DNA of 64,000 nucleotides from Thermostichus sp047461615 (GCF_047461615.1 NZ_JANSHI010000005.1:1-64000); one strand, 5' to 3'; shown: positions 31,721 to 41,368, counted from the stretch's first letter. The notes: generated by a model not told the origin, from the sequence alone. Numbers and translations are program-made.

Positions 31721-33931
31721 ATGCACCGAATAGCAGCTTTGCCCGGAGGATGGGATCCCACCCAGTCCGGGGTTATTTTTCTGGAGCAGGATCCGGCTCC
31801 CCTGGTTGTTCTTTCGGCAGCCGATACGGATCTCACCGCTTTGAGCGCAGCTCTTTCGCTCTTGCCCCAAGACTTCCCGGAGGTGCGGGCTGCCAATCTC
31901 TTGCACTTGCAGCAGCCCCTGAGCATCGACGACTACGCCGAGAAGGTATTGCAGCAAGCTCAAGTTATCCTCATTCGCCTGCTGGGGGGAAGGGCCTACT
32001 GGAGCTACGGCCTAGAGGTGGCCAAACAGGTGGCAGCCGAGGCGGGATCCACCCTAATTGTCATTCCCGGCGATGATCGCCCTGATTGGGATCTGGTGAG
32101 CCATTCCACTGTGCCTCTAGGGGTGGCGGATCGGGTGTGGCGGTACTGGCTGGAGGGGGGAGCGGAGAATGTGGCGGCCTGTCTGCTGTTTCTAGTCAGG
32201 GAATTTTTGGGGCGCCAATATCCCGTGCCGGATCCTCAAGTGTTGCCTCGCCTGGGGGTCTACCACCCTCCTGTCGCTCTGCCGGCCCCTTCCCCAGCTC
32301 CCAAGGTGGGGATCTTGCTCTACCGGGCCCATGTGCTGGCGGGAAACACCCAGCCCATCGATGCTTTGGCCAGAGCCCTGCTGGAGCGGGGGTTGCAGCC
32401 CTTTTGCCTTTACACCTATAGCCTTCAAGACCCGGACTTGCCTCAAGCCCTTCGGGATCACTTTGGCGGCCAGATTGAGGTGTTGCTCAATACCACCAGT
32501 TTTTCGCTAGCGCGCTTGGACAGCCAGCAGCCCGATGTGAAACTATGGCAGGAGTTGGATGTGCCCGTTTTGCAGGTCATCCTCAGCAGTGGACCCCGGC
32601 AGAGCTGGCAGGACTCGACGCGGGGCTTGGGGGCGCGGGATCTGGCCATGAATGTGGCTTTGCCCGAGGTGGATGGGCGCATTATTAGCCGCGCCATTTC
32701 CTTTAAAGCTGTTCAACAGCGGGATCCCCGCTTGCAAACGGAAGTCGTGGCCTATGAGGCTGTGCCGGATCGGGTGGAGTTTGTAGCCGATCTAGCAGCC
32801 AACTGGGTAAAACTGCGGCGCACTCCCCCTCCCCAGCGGCGACTGGCTTTGATTTTGGCCAACTACCCCAGTCGGGATGGACGCCTGGCCAATGGAGTTG
32901 GGTTGGATACGCCAGCTAGCTGTGTCGAGATCCTCAAGGCCCTGAAGGAAAACGGCTACCAAGTGGGCCCCATCCCCCAGAGCGGCGATGAGTTGATTGG
33001 CTGGCTAACCCAAAGCCAAACCTATGACCCGCTGGGATCCCTGCGGCCGGCTCGGCAATGCCTTTCCGCCGCCCTTTACCGCGAGTGGTTTGCCCGCTTG
33101 CCGGAGCCCATCCAAACCGACCTCGTCCGGCAATGGGGGGATCCGCCCTCTCAGGATATTCCCGTGGTGGGACTGCAGCTAGGGCACGTTTTTGTCGGCA
33201 TCCAGCCGCCGCGGGGCTACGACCGGGATCCTTCTTTGAACTACCACGCCCCAGATCTGGTGCCCCCCCACGAGTACTTGGCCTTTTACCTGTGGCTGCG
33301 GCAGGTCTTTGGCGTGCAGGCGGTGGTGCATGTGGGCAAGCACGGCAACTTAGAATGGCTGCCTGGCAAGGGATCCGCCCTTTCCTCTACCTGCTACCCC
33401 GAGATTGCCCTGGGGCCCCTGCCCCACTTCTACCCTTTTATCGTCAACGATCCAGGGGAAGGATCCCAGGCCAAGCGGCGAGCCCAAGCCGTGATTATCG
33501 ATCACCTCACCCCGCCCCTCACCCGCGCCGAGCTGTACGGCCCCTTGGCGGAGTTGGAACGGCTAATGGATGAGTACGTGCAGGCCCAACAGTTGGATCC
33601 CAGCCGCTGTCCCCTCATTCGCGCCCAGATTGAGGAGCTGGTCCGCTCAGAGCACCTGGATCAGCAGTTCAACCTGGAAAAAGAGGAAGATTGGAACCGC
33701 CTGGATGGCTATCTCTGCGAGCTCAAAGAATCCCAAATCCGGGACGGGCTGCACATCTTTGGCCGCATGCCCAGCGGCGAGCAACTGGTAGATCTTCTGG
33801 TGTCCCTAGCCCGCTACCCTGGCCATGGACAGCTGGGCCTTACCCAAGCCATTGCCCGCGACTGGGGATGGGACTGGGATCCCTTGACCGCCGACCTGAC
33901 GGATCCCTGGCCGGACAAGCCCTACCCCTAG
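31721..33931 (+). CDS. cobN: Cobaltochelatase CobN-like protein, C-terminally short
   Basis: ATG at 31721, 736 residues. CobN/BchH-family proteins normally have about 1,200-1,400, so roughly the last 500 are missing. The N-terminal half is intact: IRLLGGRAYWSYGLEVAKQV, IVIPGDDRPDWD, VGILLYRAHVLAGNTQPIDALARAL, and near 536 HVGKHGNLEWLPGKGSAL then YPFIVNDPGEGSQAKRRAQAVIIDHL. It would insert Co into the corrin ring or, in BchH, Mg into protoporphyrin; CobN is favoured by motif. The stop overlaps valS by CTAG (33928-33931), so no C-terminal piece can follow here. Confidence 0.85.
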   Translation: MHRIAALPGGWDPTQSGVIFLEQDPAPLVVLSAADTDLTALSAALSLLPQDFPEVRAANLLHLQQPLSIDDYAEKVLQQAQVILIRLLGGRAYWSYGLEVAKQVAAEAGSTLIVIPGDDRPDWDLVSHSTVPLGVADRVWRYWLEGGAENVAACLLFLVREFLGRQYPVPDPQVLPRLGVYHPPVALPAPSPAPKVGILLYRAHVLAGNTQPIDALARALLERGLQPFCLYTYSLQDPDLPQALRDHFGGQIEVLLNTTSFSLARLDSQQPDVKLWQELDVPVLQVILSSGPRQSWQDSTRGLGARDLAMNVALPEVDGRIISRAISFKAVQQRDPRLQTEVVAYEAVPDRVEFVADLAANWVKLRRTPPPQRRLALILANYPSRDGRLANGVGLDTPASCVEILKALKENGYQVGPIPQSGDELIGWLTQSQTYDPLGSLRPARQCLSAALYREWFARLPEPIQTDLVRQWGDPPSQDIPVVGLQLGHVFVGIQPPRGYDRDPSLNYHAPDLVPPHEYLAFYLWLRQVFGVQAVVHVGKHGNLEWLPGKGSALSSTCYPEIALGPLPHFYPFIVNDPGEGSQAKRRAQAVIIDHLTPPLTRAELYGPLAELERLMDEYVQAQQLDPSRCPLIRAQIEELVRSEHLDQQFNLEKEEDWNRLDGYLCELKESQIRDGLHIFGRMPSGEQLVDLLVSLARYPGHGQLGLTQAIARDWGWDWDPLTADLTDPWPDKPYP
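31764..31840 (+). repeat. cobN 5' coding sequence, original copy of the 77-bp repeat
   Basis: Matches 31215-31291 at about 74 of 77 bases. In this copy the frame encodes SGVIFLEQDPAPLVVLSAAD and belongs to cobN. See the displaced copy for the duplication model. Confidence 0.8.
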
Positions 33932-36666
33932 CCCAGCTTCTCCAAGCGGGCCTGCAAGAGCTGCCTCTGGGCCTCCAGCTCCGCCAGTTGCTTGCGGCTA
34001 GCCTGCACTACTTCGGGGTTGGCGCGGCTCAAGAAGGTAGGGTTTTCCAGGCGAGTGCGGATCCCTTGGGCCTCTTTTTCCAGTTTGGCTAGGTCTTTCT
34101 GCAGCTTGGCCCGCAGCGCTTCCACGTCCACCAGCCCTGCCAGGGGCACCAGCACCTGCACCGTGCCCACCACGGCCGCCGCCACCTGCCTGGGCTCCGT
34201 GGCTAGGGATCCTGCAATCTCCAGCGACTCAACCTTGGCCAGCTCGCGGATATAGGCCTGGGCGGCGGTGAGAATCCGCTGCTCTTCAGGATCCTCGGTA
34301 ACCAGCAGCGCGGCGATGGTTTGATGGGGCTTGAGGCCAGCTTCCGCTCGCAGGTTGCGCAGGCTGGTGATGACTTGGGTGACCAAGCCAAACTCTCGCT
34401 CCAGTTGGGGGTTAACCCAGCTGGGGTCAGGGGTGGGATAGGGCTGCACCGAGATGGAAGTAGTCTGGTTAGCCTGGGTAAGCAGTTGCCAGACTTCTTC
34501 GGTGACGTGGGGCATCCAGGGGTGGAGCAGCCGCAGAATGGTCTCCAGCACGGTGGCCAGTACCTGCTGCACCGTGCGCTTGGAGGCCAGGTCTTCTCCC
34601 CGCAGCCGGGGTTTAGCCAGCTCGATGTACCAGTCACAAAAGTCGTCCCAAATTAGGGAGTACAGAAGCCGCGCCCCCTCGCCCAGGCCGTAGGCTTCCA
34701 GCTCCTCGATCACTTGGGTGGCTGTGGAGTGCAGCCGGGAGAGGATCCAGCGATCGGCCAGCTCCAGCGCTTCCGGGACAGGGGATCCCAGTTGGGCGGG
34801 GGTCTGTCCCTCCAAGTTCATCAACACAAAGCGGGAGGCGTTCCAGATCTTGTTGGCAAAGTTGCGGGCTGCCTCCACGCTGGCACTCTCGCCGGTCTTG
34901 CGGTCGTAAGCCAAGCGGATATCCTGCCCGGCCCCCACCACTTCCCTGACCAGAGCGTAGCGCAGGGCATCGGTGCCGTACTTGTCCAAGAGCTCGATGG
35001 GATCGATGCCGTTGCCCTTGGACTTGGACATCTTCGCCCCGTGCTCGTCCCGCACCAGGCCGTTGATGTAGACATCTTTGAAGGGGATCTGGCCGGTAAA
35101 CTGCACCCCCATCATGGCCATGCGGGCCACCCAGAAAAAGATGATGTCGAAGCCCGTCGACATCAGGGAGGTGGGGTAGTAGCGCTTGAAGTCCTCCGTC
35201 TCCTCTGGCCAGCCCAGCGTGGAAAAGGGCCACAGAGCCGAGCTAAACCAGGTGTCCAAAACATCGGGATCCCGCTCCAGCCGCTCAACTTCTGGACCAA
35301 ACTTCTCCCGCGCCTTGATCCAGGCTTCCTCCTCATTGCGAGCCACCACAAAAACCTGGGGATCCTCAGGGAGCTGGCCGTTGATGACCGGATACCAGGC
35401 TGGGATCTGGTGCCCCCACCACAGTTGTCGCGAGATGCACCAGGGGCGCAGCTTCTCCAGCCAGCCCGTGTAAACCTTGGTCCAGCGCTCCGGAATAAAG
35501 CGGGGGTTGTGGTGTTCCCGCTCCTCCTGCAAGCAACGAGCTGCCATCCCCGAGACATCGCAAAACCACTGGATGGAGAGCAAAGGCTCAATGGGCACAC
35601 CCCCCCGGTCGCTATAGGGCACGGTATGGGTGTACTCTTCCACCTTCTCCAGCAGGCCGTGCTCGGCAAACCACTGCACCACCTTCTCGCGGGCCACAAA
35701 GCGATCCAGGCCGGTGAAGGGATCCCCGTTCTCGTTGAGGGTGCCGTCCTTGTTGAGGATGTTGATCAAGGGCAACTGGTGGCGCTGGCCCATCTCAAAG
35801 TCGTTGGGGTCGTGGGCTGGGGTAACCTTGACGCATCCAGACCCAAAGGTGGGATCCACATACTCGTCGGCAATGATGGGGATAAGGCGATCCTTGATGG
35901 GCAGCCGAATGAACTGGCCGATGAGATGGCGGTAGCGCTCGTCTTGGGGGTTAACCGCCACGGCTGTATCCCCCAGCATCGTCTCAGGGCGGGTGGTGGC
36001 CACCACCAGGTACTGGCTGGGGTCGGCGGCCAAGGGGTAGCGGAAATGCCAGAGGTGGCCCTTGACCTCTTTGTTGTCCACCTCGATGTCGGAGACCGCT
36101 GACTGGGTGGCCGGACACCAGTTGACCAGATACTCGCCCCGATAGATGAGCCCTGCTTCGTAGAGGCGGACAAAGGCTTCCGTAACGGCCCGGCTCAGCC
36201 CCTCATCGAGGGTAAAGCGATCCCGTGTCCAGTCCAGCGACAAGCCCAGCCGCCGCAGTTGGCTTTTGATGGTGCCCTGCGACTCCTCCTTCCAGGCCCA
36301 GGCCCGCTCTAGAAAAGCCTCGCGGCCCAGGTCAAAGCGGCTCTTGCCCTCCTGGCGCAGTTGGTTTTCCAGAATGGTGTGCACGGCAATGCTGGCATGA
36401 TCCGTGCCCGGCAGCCAGAGGACGTTGTAGCCGCGCATGCGCTTGTAGCGCACCACCACATCCGGCAGGGTAAAGGCAAAGGCATGGCCCATGTGCAGGC
36501 TGCCCGTAACATTGGGCGGGGGCAGGACCATGCTGAAGGCTTCCCCCGGCGCCTTGGGATCCGCCACGTAAAACCCCTTTTCCTCCCAAAAGCGCTGCCA
36601 CTTGGGCTCGGTCTCAAAGGGGTTGTACTGGCTGGGCAGGTTGGCGAGGGAAGGTGCAGCAGTCAT
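33928..36666 (-). CDS. valS: Valyl-tRNA synthetase
   Basis: A 912-residue class-I aminoacyl-tRNA synthetase. HIGH-type motif PPPNVTGSLHMGHAF near 48-63 and KMSKSKGNGIDP near 545. The CP1 editing domain contains VATTRPETMLGDTAVAV. The C-terminal coiled-coil (LRAKLQKDLAKLEKEAQGI near 860) ends in ELEAQRQLLQARLEKLG. All expected domains are present at normal length. It charges tRNA-Val. Terminates on CTAG shared with cobN. Confidence 0.97.
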   Translation of the reverse strand: MTAAPSLANLPSQYNPFETEPKWQRFWEEKGFYVADPKAPGEAFSMVLPPPNVTGSLHMGHAFAFTLPDVVVRYKRMRGYNVLWLPGTDHASIAVHTILENQLRQEGKSRFDLGREAFLERAWAWKEESQGTIKSQLRRLGLSLDWTRDRFTLDEGLSRAVTEAFVRLYEAGLIYRGEYLVNWCPATQSAVSDIEVDNKEVKGHLWHFRYPLAADPSQYLVVATTRPETMLGDTAVAVNPQDERYRHLIGQFIRLPIKDRLIPIIADEYVDPTFGSGCVKVTPAHDPNDFEMGQRHQLPLINILNKDGTLNENGDPFTGLDRFVAREKVVQWFAEHGLLEKVEEYTHTVPYSDRGGVPIEPLLSIQWFCDVSGMAARCLQEEREHHNPRFIPERWTKVYTGWLEKLRPWCISRQLWWGHQIPAWYPVINGQLPEDPQVFVVARNEEEAWIKAREKFGPEVERLERDPDVLDTWFSSALWPFSTLGWPEETEDFKRYYPTSLMSTGFDIIFFWVARMAMMGVQFTGQIPFKDVYINGLVRDEHGAKMSKSKGNGIDPIELLDKYGTDALRYALVREVVGAGQDIRLAYDRKTGESASVEAARNFANKIWNASRFVLMNLEGQTPAQLGSPVPEALELADRWILSRLHSTATQVIEELEAYGLGEGARLLYSLIWDDFCDWYIELAKPRLRGEDLASKRTVQQVLATVLETILRLLHPWMPHVTEEVWQLLTQANQTTSISVQPYPTPDPSWVNPQLEREFGLVTQVITSLRNLRAEAGLKPHQTIAALLVTEDPEEQRILTAAQAYIRELAKVESLEIAGSLATEPRQVAAAVVGTVQVLVPLAGLVDVEALRAKLQKDLAKLEKEAQGIRTRLENPTFLSRANPEVVQASRKQLAELEAQRQLLQARLEKLG

Positions 36667-36844
36667 AGGGAGGATAGGCCAACGGCTGAGAAGGATGAAT
36701 CACTTTGATGAATCACTTTATAGAGTAGCAGTTCAACCCTTTGCCCTTCGGGGTAGAGTGGCCCATCGGTCTTGACCCCGATCACACAGCTAGAGAGGGA
36801 TTCCGAGCTAGGGTACTACCATCCTCAGCTTTGGGTACGGCGTT

Positions 36845-37444
36845 ATGTCCAGATCATTGACGGCAACGGTACTGATGGCCCTGATGGCTCTATCCCCTGG
36901 GATCCCTGCCTTGGCGCAACAGGACTGGAAGAGATCAGAGAGAGACATCCTACTTTGTCGTGGGGAGCCTTTTGAACCAGGCTCTCTGGCAGGTTATGAA
37001 GCTTGCTTCAGTGCTCGCCTTCATCCGGATGAACAATCCTGGCCGCCTCTACTACCCCTGATAGGCCTGTATTTTACCCCGCACTCTGACTACGGCTTTT
37101 GCTTTGTAGGTGCAAGAAAGCCCGGTAGCCTGGAGGCAATTCTCGTCGGTCGAAGTGGAGAGCTCATCTCTGGCCTAGATAGCCCCTCAACCCCTTCTGA
37201 ACTAGAAGTAGAAACCCCCCAGATTATCCAGCGAAAAGCCCGCATTCTCGAGGTATACAAACACACTTTCAGTATCAGCCAACTGGATCAGCCACTGGCG
37301 GTTTACGCCCAACTGGTGGTTTACGACGAAACCGAGTTGAACTTGGAGGGGTTCGTGCCTGTGACTGCGCCTCCAGGATACCTCATTTTCATTTCGCCGG
37401 ACGAGTTTTTAGAGGCTCCCCAGTGCCAAGCCATTTTGAATTGA
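36845..37444 (+). CDS. Exported hypothetical protein
   Basis: A 199-residue protein. Residues 1-24 (MSRSLTATVLMALMALSPGIPALAQ) form a signal peptide. Mature part has two Cys pairs (LLCRGEP, YEACFS, GFCFVGA, PQCQAIL) that may form disulfides, plus PLLPLIGLYFTPHSDYGFCFVG and VYAQLVVYDETELNLEGFV. No family recognised. Divergent from valS by 178 bp and convergent with cdsA, 60 bp apart. Periplasmic location is inferred. Confidence 0.6.
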   Translation: MSRSLTATVLMALMALSPGIPALAQQDWKRSERDILLCRGEPFEPGSLAGYEACFSARLHPDEQSWPPLLPLIGLYFTPHSDYGFCFVGARKPGSLEAILVGRSGELISGLDSPSTPSELEVETPQIIQRKARILEVYKHTFSISQLDQPLAVYAQLVVYDETELNLEGFVPVTAPPGYLIFISPDEFLEAPQCQAILN

Positions 37445-37504
37445 GGACTCCTCCACTTGTAACTGGTGTGCGTTCTTGGGTTTTGGCAGGCTTACGAGAT
37501 GGCT

Positions 37505-38317
37505 CTAGAGCCCAGAGTAAGCGTTGAGCCATTCCATGAAGTAAAACACCAGTGGCGCGGTGAACACATAGCTGTCTCCCCGATCCAAGATGCCACCGTG
37601 GCCCGGGATTAGATCCCCGGAATCTTTCACCCCTGCATCCCGTTTCATCAGAGATTCTGTGAGATCTCCCAGCAGGCTGGTTAACCCAATCAAAAACCCC
37701 AGAATGCCCCCACTCAACCAGCTCCACGGCCAGCCCAGGTAATAGGCTCCAACCACCGCAAGGGTCATGCTGGCGGCAATCCCGGCTACCGCCCCTTCCA
37801 CCGTCTTTTTCGGGCTGAGGATGGAGAGCTTGGTGCGCCCAAAGGCCCGACCACACAGGTAGGCCGCTACATCGGCAGCGATCACGCAGCCAATGGCCAG
37901 CAGCGTAATCCATAGCCCTTCGCCCAGCCCTTGCGCAAAAGACAAGGCCCTGACCCGAATCCAGAAGCTGGGCAGCAACGCACAGTAGAACAACCCCAAA
38001 ATCGAGGTGGCAATATCGGCAATGGTGGCCACCTTGGGCTTAAAGAGCAAATAAAAACAGATGATCGATCCCGCCACGATAAAGGCAGGGCTGGTCCACT
38101 CGGGCTTGACCTGCTGCAAAATCACCAGCACCTGGCTGGAAAACATGGTGGTGCGCATGGCCGGCGCATTGCCCTTAGCCCGCACCAGACGAAAGAACTC
38201 CAGTTGGGCCAGAAAAATAATCAGCCCAAGGGCTGCCGTGAAGTACCAGCCCCCTAGCAGGGTAACCGTCAGGGCAAACAGCACCGCCACGAAACCGCTA
38301 ACCCAACGGGCTCCCAT
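37505..38317 (-). CDS. cdsA: Phosphatidate cytidylyltransferase
   Basis: A 270-residue membrane enzyme that makes CDP-diacylglycerol from phosphatidate and CTP. The CdsA signature SLMKRDAGVKDSGDLIPGHG, then GILDRGDSY, is near residue 225-250. Eight hydrophobic segments and KKTVEGAVAG (near 170-180) complete the family pattern. It feeds phosphatidylglycerol and cardiolipin synthesis for thylakoid and plasma membrane. Divergently placed from pdhA with a 276-bp gap. Confidence 0.93.
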   Translation of the reverse strand: MGARWVSGFVAVLFALTVTLLGGWYFTAALGLIIFLAQLEFFRLVRAKGNAPAMRTTMFSSQVLVILQQVKPEWTSPAFIVAGSIICFYLLFKPKVATIADIATSILGLFYCALLPSFWIRVRALSFAQGLGEGLWITLLAIGCVIAADVAAYLCGRAFGRTKLSILSPKKTVEGAVAGIAASMTLAVVGAYYLGWPWSWLSGGILGFLIGLTSLLGDLTESLMKRDAGVKDSGDLIPGHGGILDRGDSYVFTAPLVFYFMEWLNAYSGL

Positions 38318-38593
38318 AGGCGCACCCCGCTATGTTGGCCAGCCGTTCCGGTTCGGGGGAGAGATCCCAGCCGCCCGAGACCCTTGCCAGGGTGCCTGCT
38401 CTTGCGGCCTTCGCCTCAGCGGGACGGAGTTTTGACTTCGACGTGGCTGCTGCAACGGCAATGCCTCCTGCCTTAACCTTTCAGTCTACCGCTGGGATCC
38501 CCCGCGATCTCCAGTTGGCGGGATCGCAGGTGTTCCTGAGCGTGGGATAATTGAAAAGCCGCAAGAACGGGTTACCCTCAATTGAATTTCAGA

Positions 38594-39595
38594 ATGGTTC
38601 AGGAACTTACCCCTCCCGTGGCTAGTCCCCGCATCTCCGCCGAAGAGGCTCGAATGCTCTACGAAGACATGGTGCTGGGCCGCCTGTTTGAGGACAAGTG
38701 CGCCGAGATGTACTACAAGGGCAAGATGTTCGGCTTTGTGCACCTCTACAACGGGCAGGAGGCTGTGTCCACGGGGGTGATCAAGGCGCTCAAGCCCACC
38801 GACTACATCTGCAGCACCTACCGGGATCACGTGCATGCCCTCAGCGCTGGGATCCCGCCGCGAGCGGTGATGGCGGAGCTCTTCGGCAAGGCCACTGGCT
38901 GCAGCAAGGGTCGGGGCGGCTCCATGCATCTGTTTTCGGCAGAGCACAACTTTTTGGGAGGCTATGCCTTTGTGGCCGAAGGGATCCCTGTGGCTACAGG
39001 GGCAGCGTTTTCGGCCAAGTACCGCGGCACTGACCAGGTAACCGTCTGCTTTTTTGGGGATGGGGCCTGCAACAACGGCCAATTTTACGAATGTCTCAAC
39101 ATGGCCGCCCTCTGGAAGTTGCCTATCGTCTACGTGGTGGAGAACAACTTTTGGGCTATTGGCATGGCCCACAGGCGTGCCACTTCGGTAACCGACATCT
39201 ACCTCAAGGGCCCAGCCTTTGGCATGCCTGGCTACCAAGTAGACGGCATGGACGTGCTGGCGGTGCGGGAAGCAGCTGAACAGGCCATCGCCCGCGCCCG
39301 TGCCGGAGAAGGCCCCACTCTCCTGGAGTGCCTCACTTACCGCTTCCGCGGCCATTCTTTGGCTGACCCCGACGAGCTGCGCAGCCCCGAAGAAAAGGAA
39401 TTTTGGCGGCAGCGGGATCCCATCAAACGCCTGGAGCGCTACGCCTTGGAACACAACTTGATGACTGAGGCGGACTTCCAGGCCATTCACGAGAAAGTGA
39501 GCGCCGTAGTGGAAGACGCAGTCCTTTTTGCCCTGGAAAGCCCAGAGCCCACCCTAGACGAGTTGCACCGCTTTGTTTTTGCCGAAGATGAGTAG
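38594..39595 (+). CDS. pdhA: Pyruvate dehydrogenase E1 component, alpha subunit
   Basis: ATG at 38594 (MVQELTPPVASPRISAE); the frame's first codon, TTG at 38582, is not needed. 333 residues. TPP fold signatures: FGFVHLYNGQEAVSTGV near 48-64, HGKA-type RGGSMHLFS, and the thiamine diphosphate motif GDGACNNGQFYECLNMA near 155-171 with ENNFWAIGM. It decarboxylates pyruvate within the pyruvate dehydrogenase complex. No E1-beta adjacent, as is common in cyanobacteria. An intrinsic terminator follows at 39690. Confidence 0.94.
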   Translation: MVQELTPPVASPRISAEEARMLYEDMVLGRLFEDKCAEMYYKGKMFGFVHLYNGQEAVSTGVIKALKPTDYICSTYRDHVHALSAGIPPRAVMAELFGKATGCSKGRGGSMHLFSAEHNFLGGYAFVAEGIPVATGAAFSAKYRGTDQVTVCFFGDGACNNGQFYECLNMAALWKLPIVYVVENNFWAIGMAHRRATSVTDIYLKGPAFGMPGYQVDGMDVLAVREAAEQAIARARAGEGPTLLECLTYRFRGHSLADPDELRSPEEKEFWRQRDPIKRLERYALEHNLMTEADFQAIHEKVSAVVEDAVLFALESPEPTLDELHRFVFAEDE

Positions 39596-39689
39596 CTAGG
39601 CATTGGGGCAGCGCAGCTTGCCCTCGGGCCGCCATCGCCGCTCTCTTGCCAAGCCTTGATGCTTACCATCAGAGAAACCTTGTCCAGGT

Positions 39690-39713
39690 CTGCGCTCTTG
39701 CGCAGATTTTTTT
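39690..39713 (+). terminator. Rho-independent terminator after pdhA
   Basis: Stem CTGCGC / GCGCAG with loop TCTT, immediately followed by ATTTTTTT. It separates pdhA (stop at 39595) from ndhD (start at 39788). One of the clearest terminators in the window. Confidence 0.9.
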
Positions 39714-39734
39714 GTAAAGGTCGCTTTCCATTTG

Positions 39735-39752
39735 TTTACATAGCTTCATATC
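39735..39752 (+). promoter_or_regulatory. Possible RpaB-type (HLR1-like) site upstream of ndhD
   Basis: Reads TTTACATAGC then TTCATATC. The first half resembles the HLR1 half-site TTACA plus AT-rich bases, but the second half deviates. Located 36-53 bp before the ndhD ATG. Weak and speculative. Confidence 0.2.
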
Positions 39753-39787
39753 ATTGAGATGTTGAGTATAAGTACCTATTCTCAATC

Positions 39788-41368
39788 ATGAGCAGTCCTC
39801 TTGAGTTTCCTTGGCTGTCGGCCCTGGTGCTGCTGCCACTGCTGGGTGCCTTCGGGATCCCCCTGCTTCCCCAGAGCTGCTGGGCGCGTTGGTATGCCCT
39901 TGCCGTGGGGGCTTTGGATTTGGGCCTGATGGCCTACATCTTTGGGTGGCACTACGACCTGCGGGATTTTTCGCTGCAACTGGCCGAGCGTTACGCCTGG
40001 GTGCCCCAGATCGGGTTCCACTGGTCGCTGGCGGTGGACGGCCTGTCCTTCCCGCTGGTGCTGCTGTCGGGCTTGATTACGACTCTGGCGATTGTGGCAG
40101 CTTGGGAGGTGGCCTACAAGCCGCGTCTATTTTTCTTTTTGCTGCTGCTCCTGTACGGCGCCCAGGTGGGTGTGTTCTTGGCGCAGGATCTGCTCCTCTT
40201 TTTCTTGATGTGGGAGATTGAGCTAGTGCCTGTTTATCTCCTCATCGCCATCTGGGGCGGGCCGCAGCGCCAGTATGCTGCCACTAAGTTCATCCTCTAC
40301 ACCGCTGCTGCTTCGATCTTTATCTTGGTGGGATCCCTGACAATGGCCTTTGCTGGCGAGGGCTTTAGCCTGGAGATGGCAGAGCTAGGTGCTAAGTCAT
40401 ACCCGCTGGCCCTGCAGATCTTGGCGTATACGGCTTTCCTCATGGCCTTCGGGGTCAAGCTCCCGATTTTTCCCCTCCACACTTGGCTGCCCGATGCCCA
40501 CAGCGAAGCCTCGGCGCCCATCTCTATGATCCTGGCCGGGGTACTGCTCAAGATGGGGGGCTATGGCCTCATCCGCCTAAACGCGAATCTCCTAGCGGAG
40601 GCCCACGTGTACTTTGCCCCGGTGCTGGCGGTGCTGGGGGCAGTGAACATCATCTATGGGGCGCTGGCGGCCTTGGGACAAAACCACCTCAAGCGGCGGC
40701 TGGCCTACTCCTCCATTGCCCACATGGGCTTTGTGTTGATTGGCATGGCAACTTTTACGGAGCTGGGGCTTAATGGTGCTCTGCTGCAGATGATCTCCCA
40801 CGGGCTGATCGCGGCGGTGCTCTTCTTCCTAACAGGGATCACCTATGAGCGCACCCACACCCTTTTTCTGGAGAAGTTGGGAGGATTGGCCAAGCAACTG
40901 CCCAAGACCTTTGCCCTGTTTACGGCAGGAGCTTTGGCCTCTTTGGCGCTGCCGGGGATGAGCGGCTTTGTGGCCGAGCTGACGGTATTTTTGGGCTTGA
41001 CCACCAGCGATGCCTATGCACCAGCCTTCAAAGCAGGGGTGGCGCTGCTGGCGGCAGTGGGTCTTATCTTGACGCCTGTCTACTTGCTTTCTCTGCTGCG
41101 GCAGACTTTCTATGGCCCTTCGGATCCCAGCCTGGTGCTGGAAGAGTACCTGGGCGATCTGCGCCCGCGGGAAATGGCAGTGGCCCTCTGCCTGCTCTTG
41201 CCAATTCTTGGCATTGGCTTCTACCCACGTTTGGCTATCCAGAGCTATGATGTGACAACGGTGGCGGTGGCAGCCCACTTGCGCAGTGCCCTGGCAACGG
41301 AAATTGCCCAGCGGCCCCTTTTGCCAGCGCAACCAGCTCAGGTAGCAGCGCTGCCCACCCGCAACTGA
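39788..41368 (+). CDS. ndhD: NAD(P)H-quinone oxidoreductase subunit 4 (NdhD)
   Basis: A 526-residue antiporter-like subunit of NDH-1 with 14 hydrophobic helices. Key family motifs: LLFFLMWEIELVPVYLLIAIWGG (Glu in helix 5), VKLPIFPLHTWLPDAHSEA (conserved Lys/His near 225-245), GGYGLIRLNANLLAE and RLAYSSIAHMGFVLIG. It pumps protons in photosynthetic cyclic electron flow or respiration depending on which NDH-1 form it joins. Single gene with terminators on both sides. Confidence 0.95.
   Translation: MSSPLEFPWLSALVLLPLLGAFGIPLLPQSCWARWYALAVGALDLGLMAYIFGWHYDLRDFSLQLAERYAWVPQIGFHWSLAVDGLSFPLVLLSGLITTLAIVAAWEVAYKPRLFFFLLLLLYGAQVGVFLAQDLLLFFLMWEIELVPVYLLIAIWGGPQRQYAATKFILYTAAASIFILVGSLTMAFAGEGFSLEMAELGAKSYPLALQILAYTAFLMAFGVKLPIFPLHTWLPDAHSEASAPISMILAGVLLKMGGYGLIRLNANLLAEAHVYFAPVLAVLGAVNIIYGALAALGQNHLKRRLAYSSIAHMGFVLIGMATFTELGLNGALLQMISHGLIAAVLFFLTGITYERTHTLFLEKLGGLAKQLPKTFALFTAGALASLALPGMSGFVAELTVFLGLTTSDAYAPAFKAGVALLAAVGLILTPVYLLSLLRQTFYGPSDPSLVLEEYLGDLRPREMAVALCLLLPILGIGFYPRLAIQSYDVTTVAVAAHLRSALATEIAQRPLLPAQPAQVAALPTRN

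Noticed and set aside
34714..36102. 462-codon plus-strand frame inside valS
   Set aside because: A shadow of the G+C-rich synthetase gene; no domain and no start signal.
38486..39490. 334-codon minus-strand frame opposite pdhA
   Set aside because: pdhA has all TPP motifs and this frame shows no recognisable domain.
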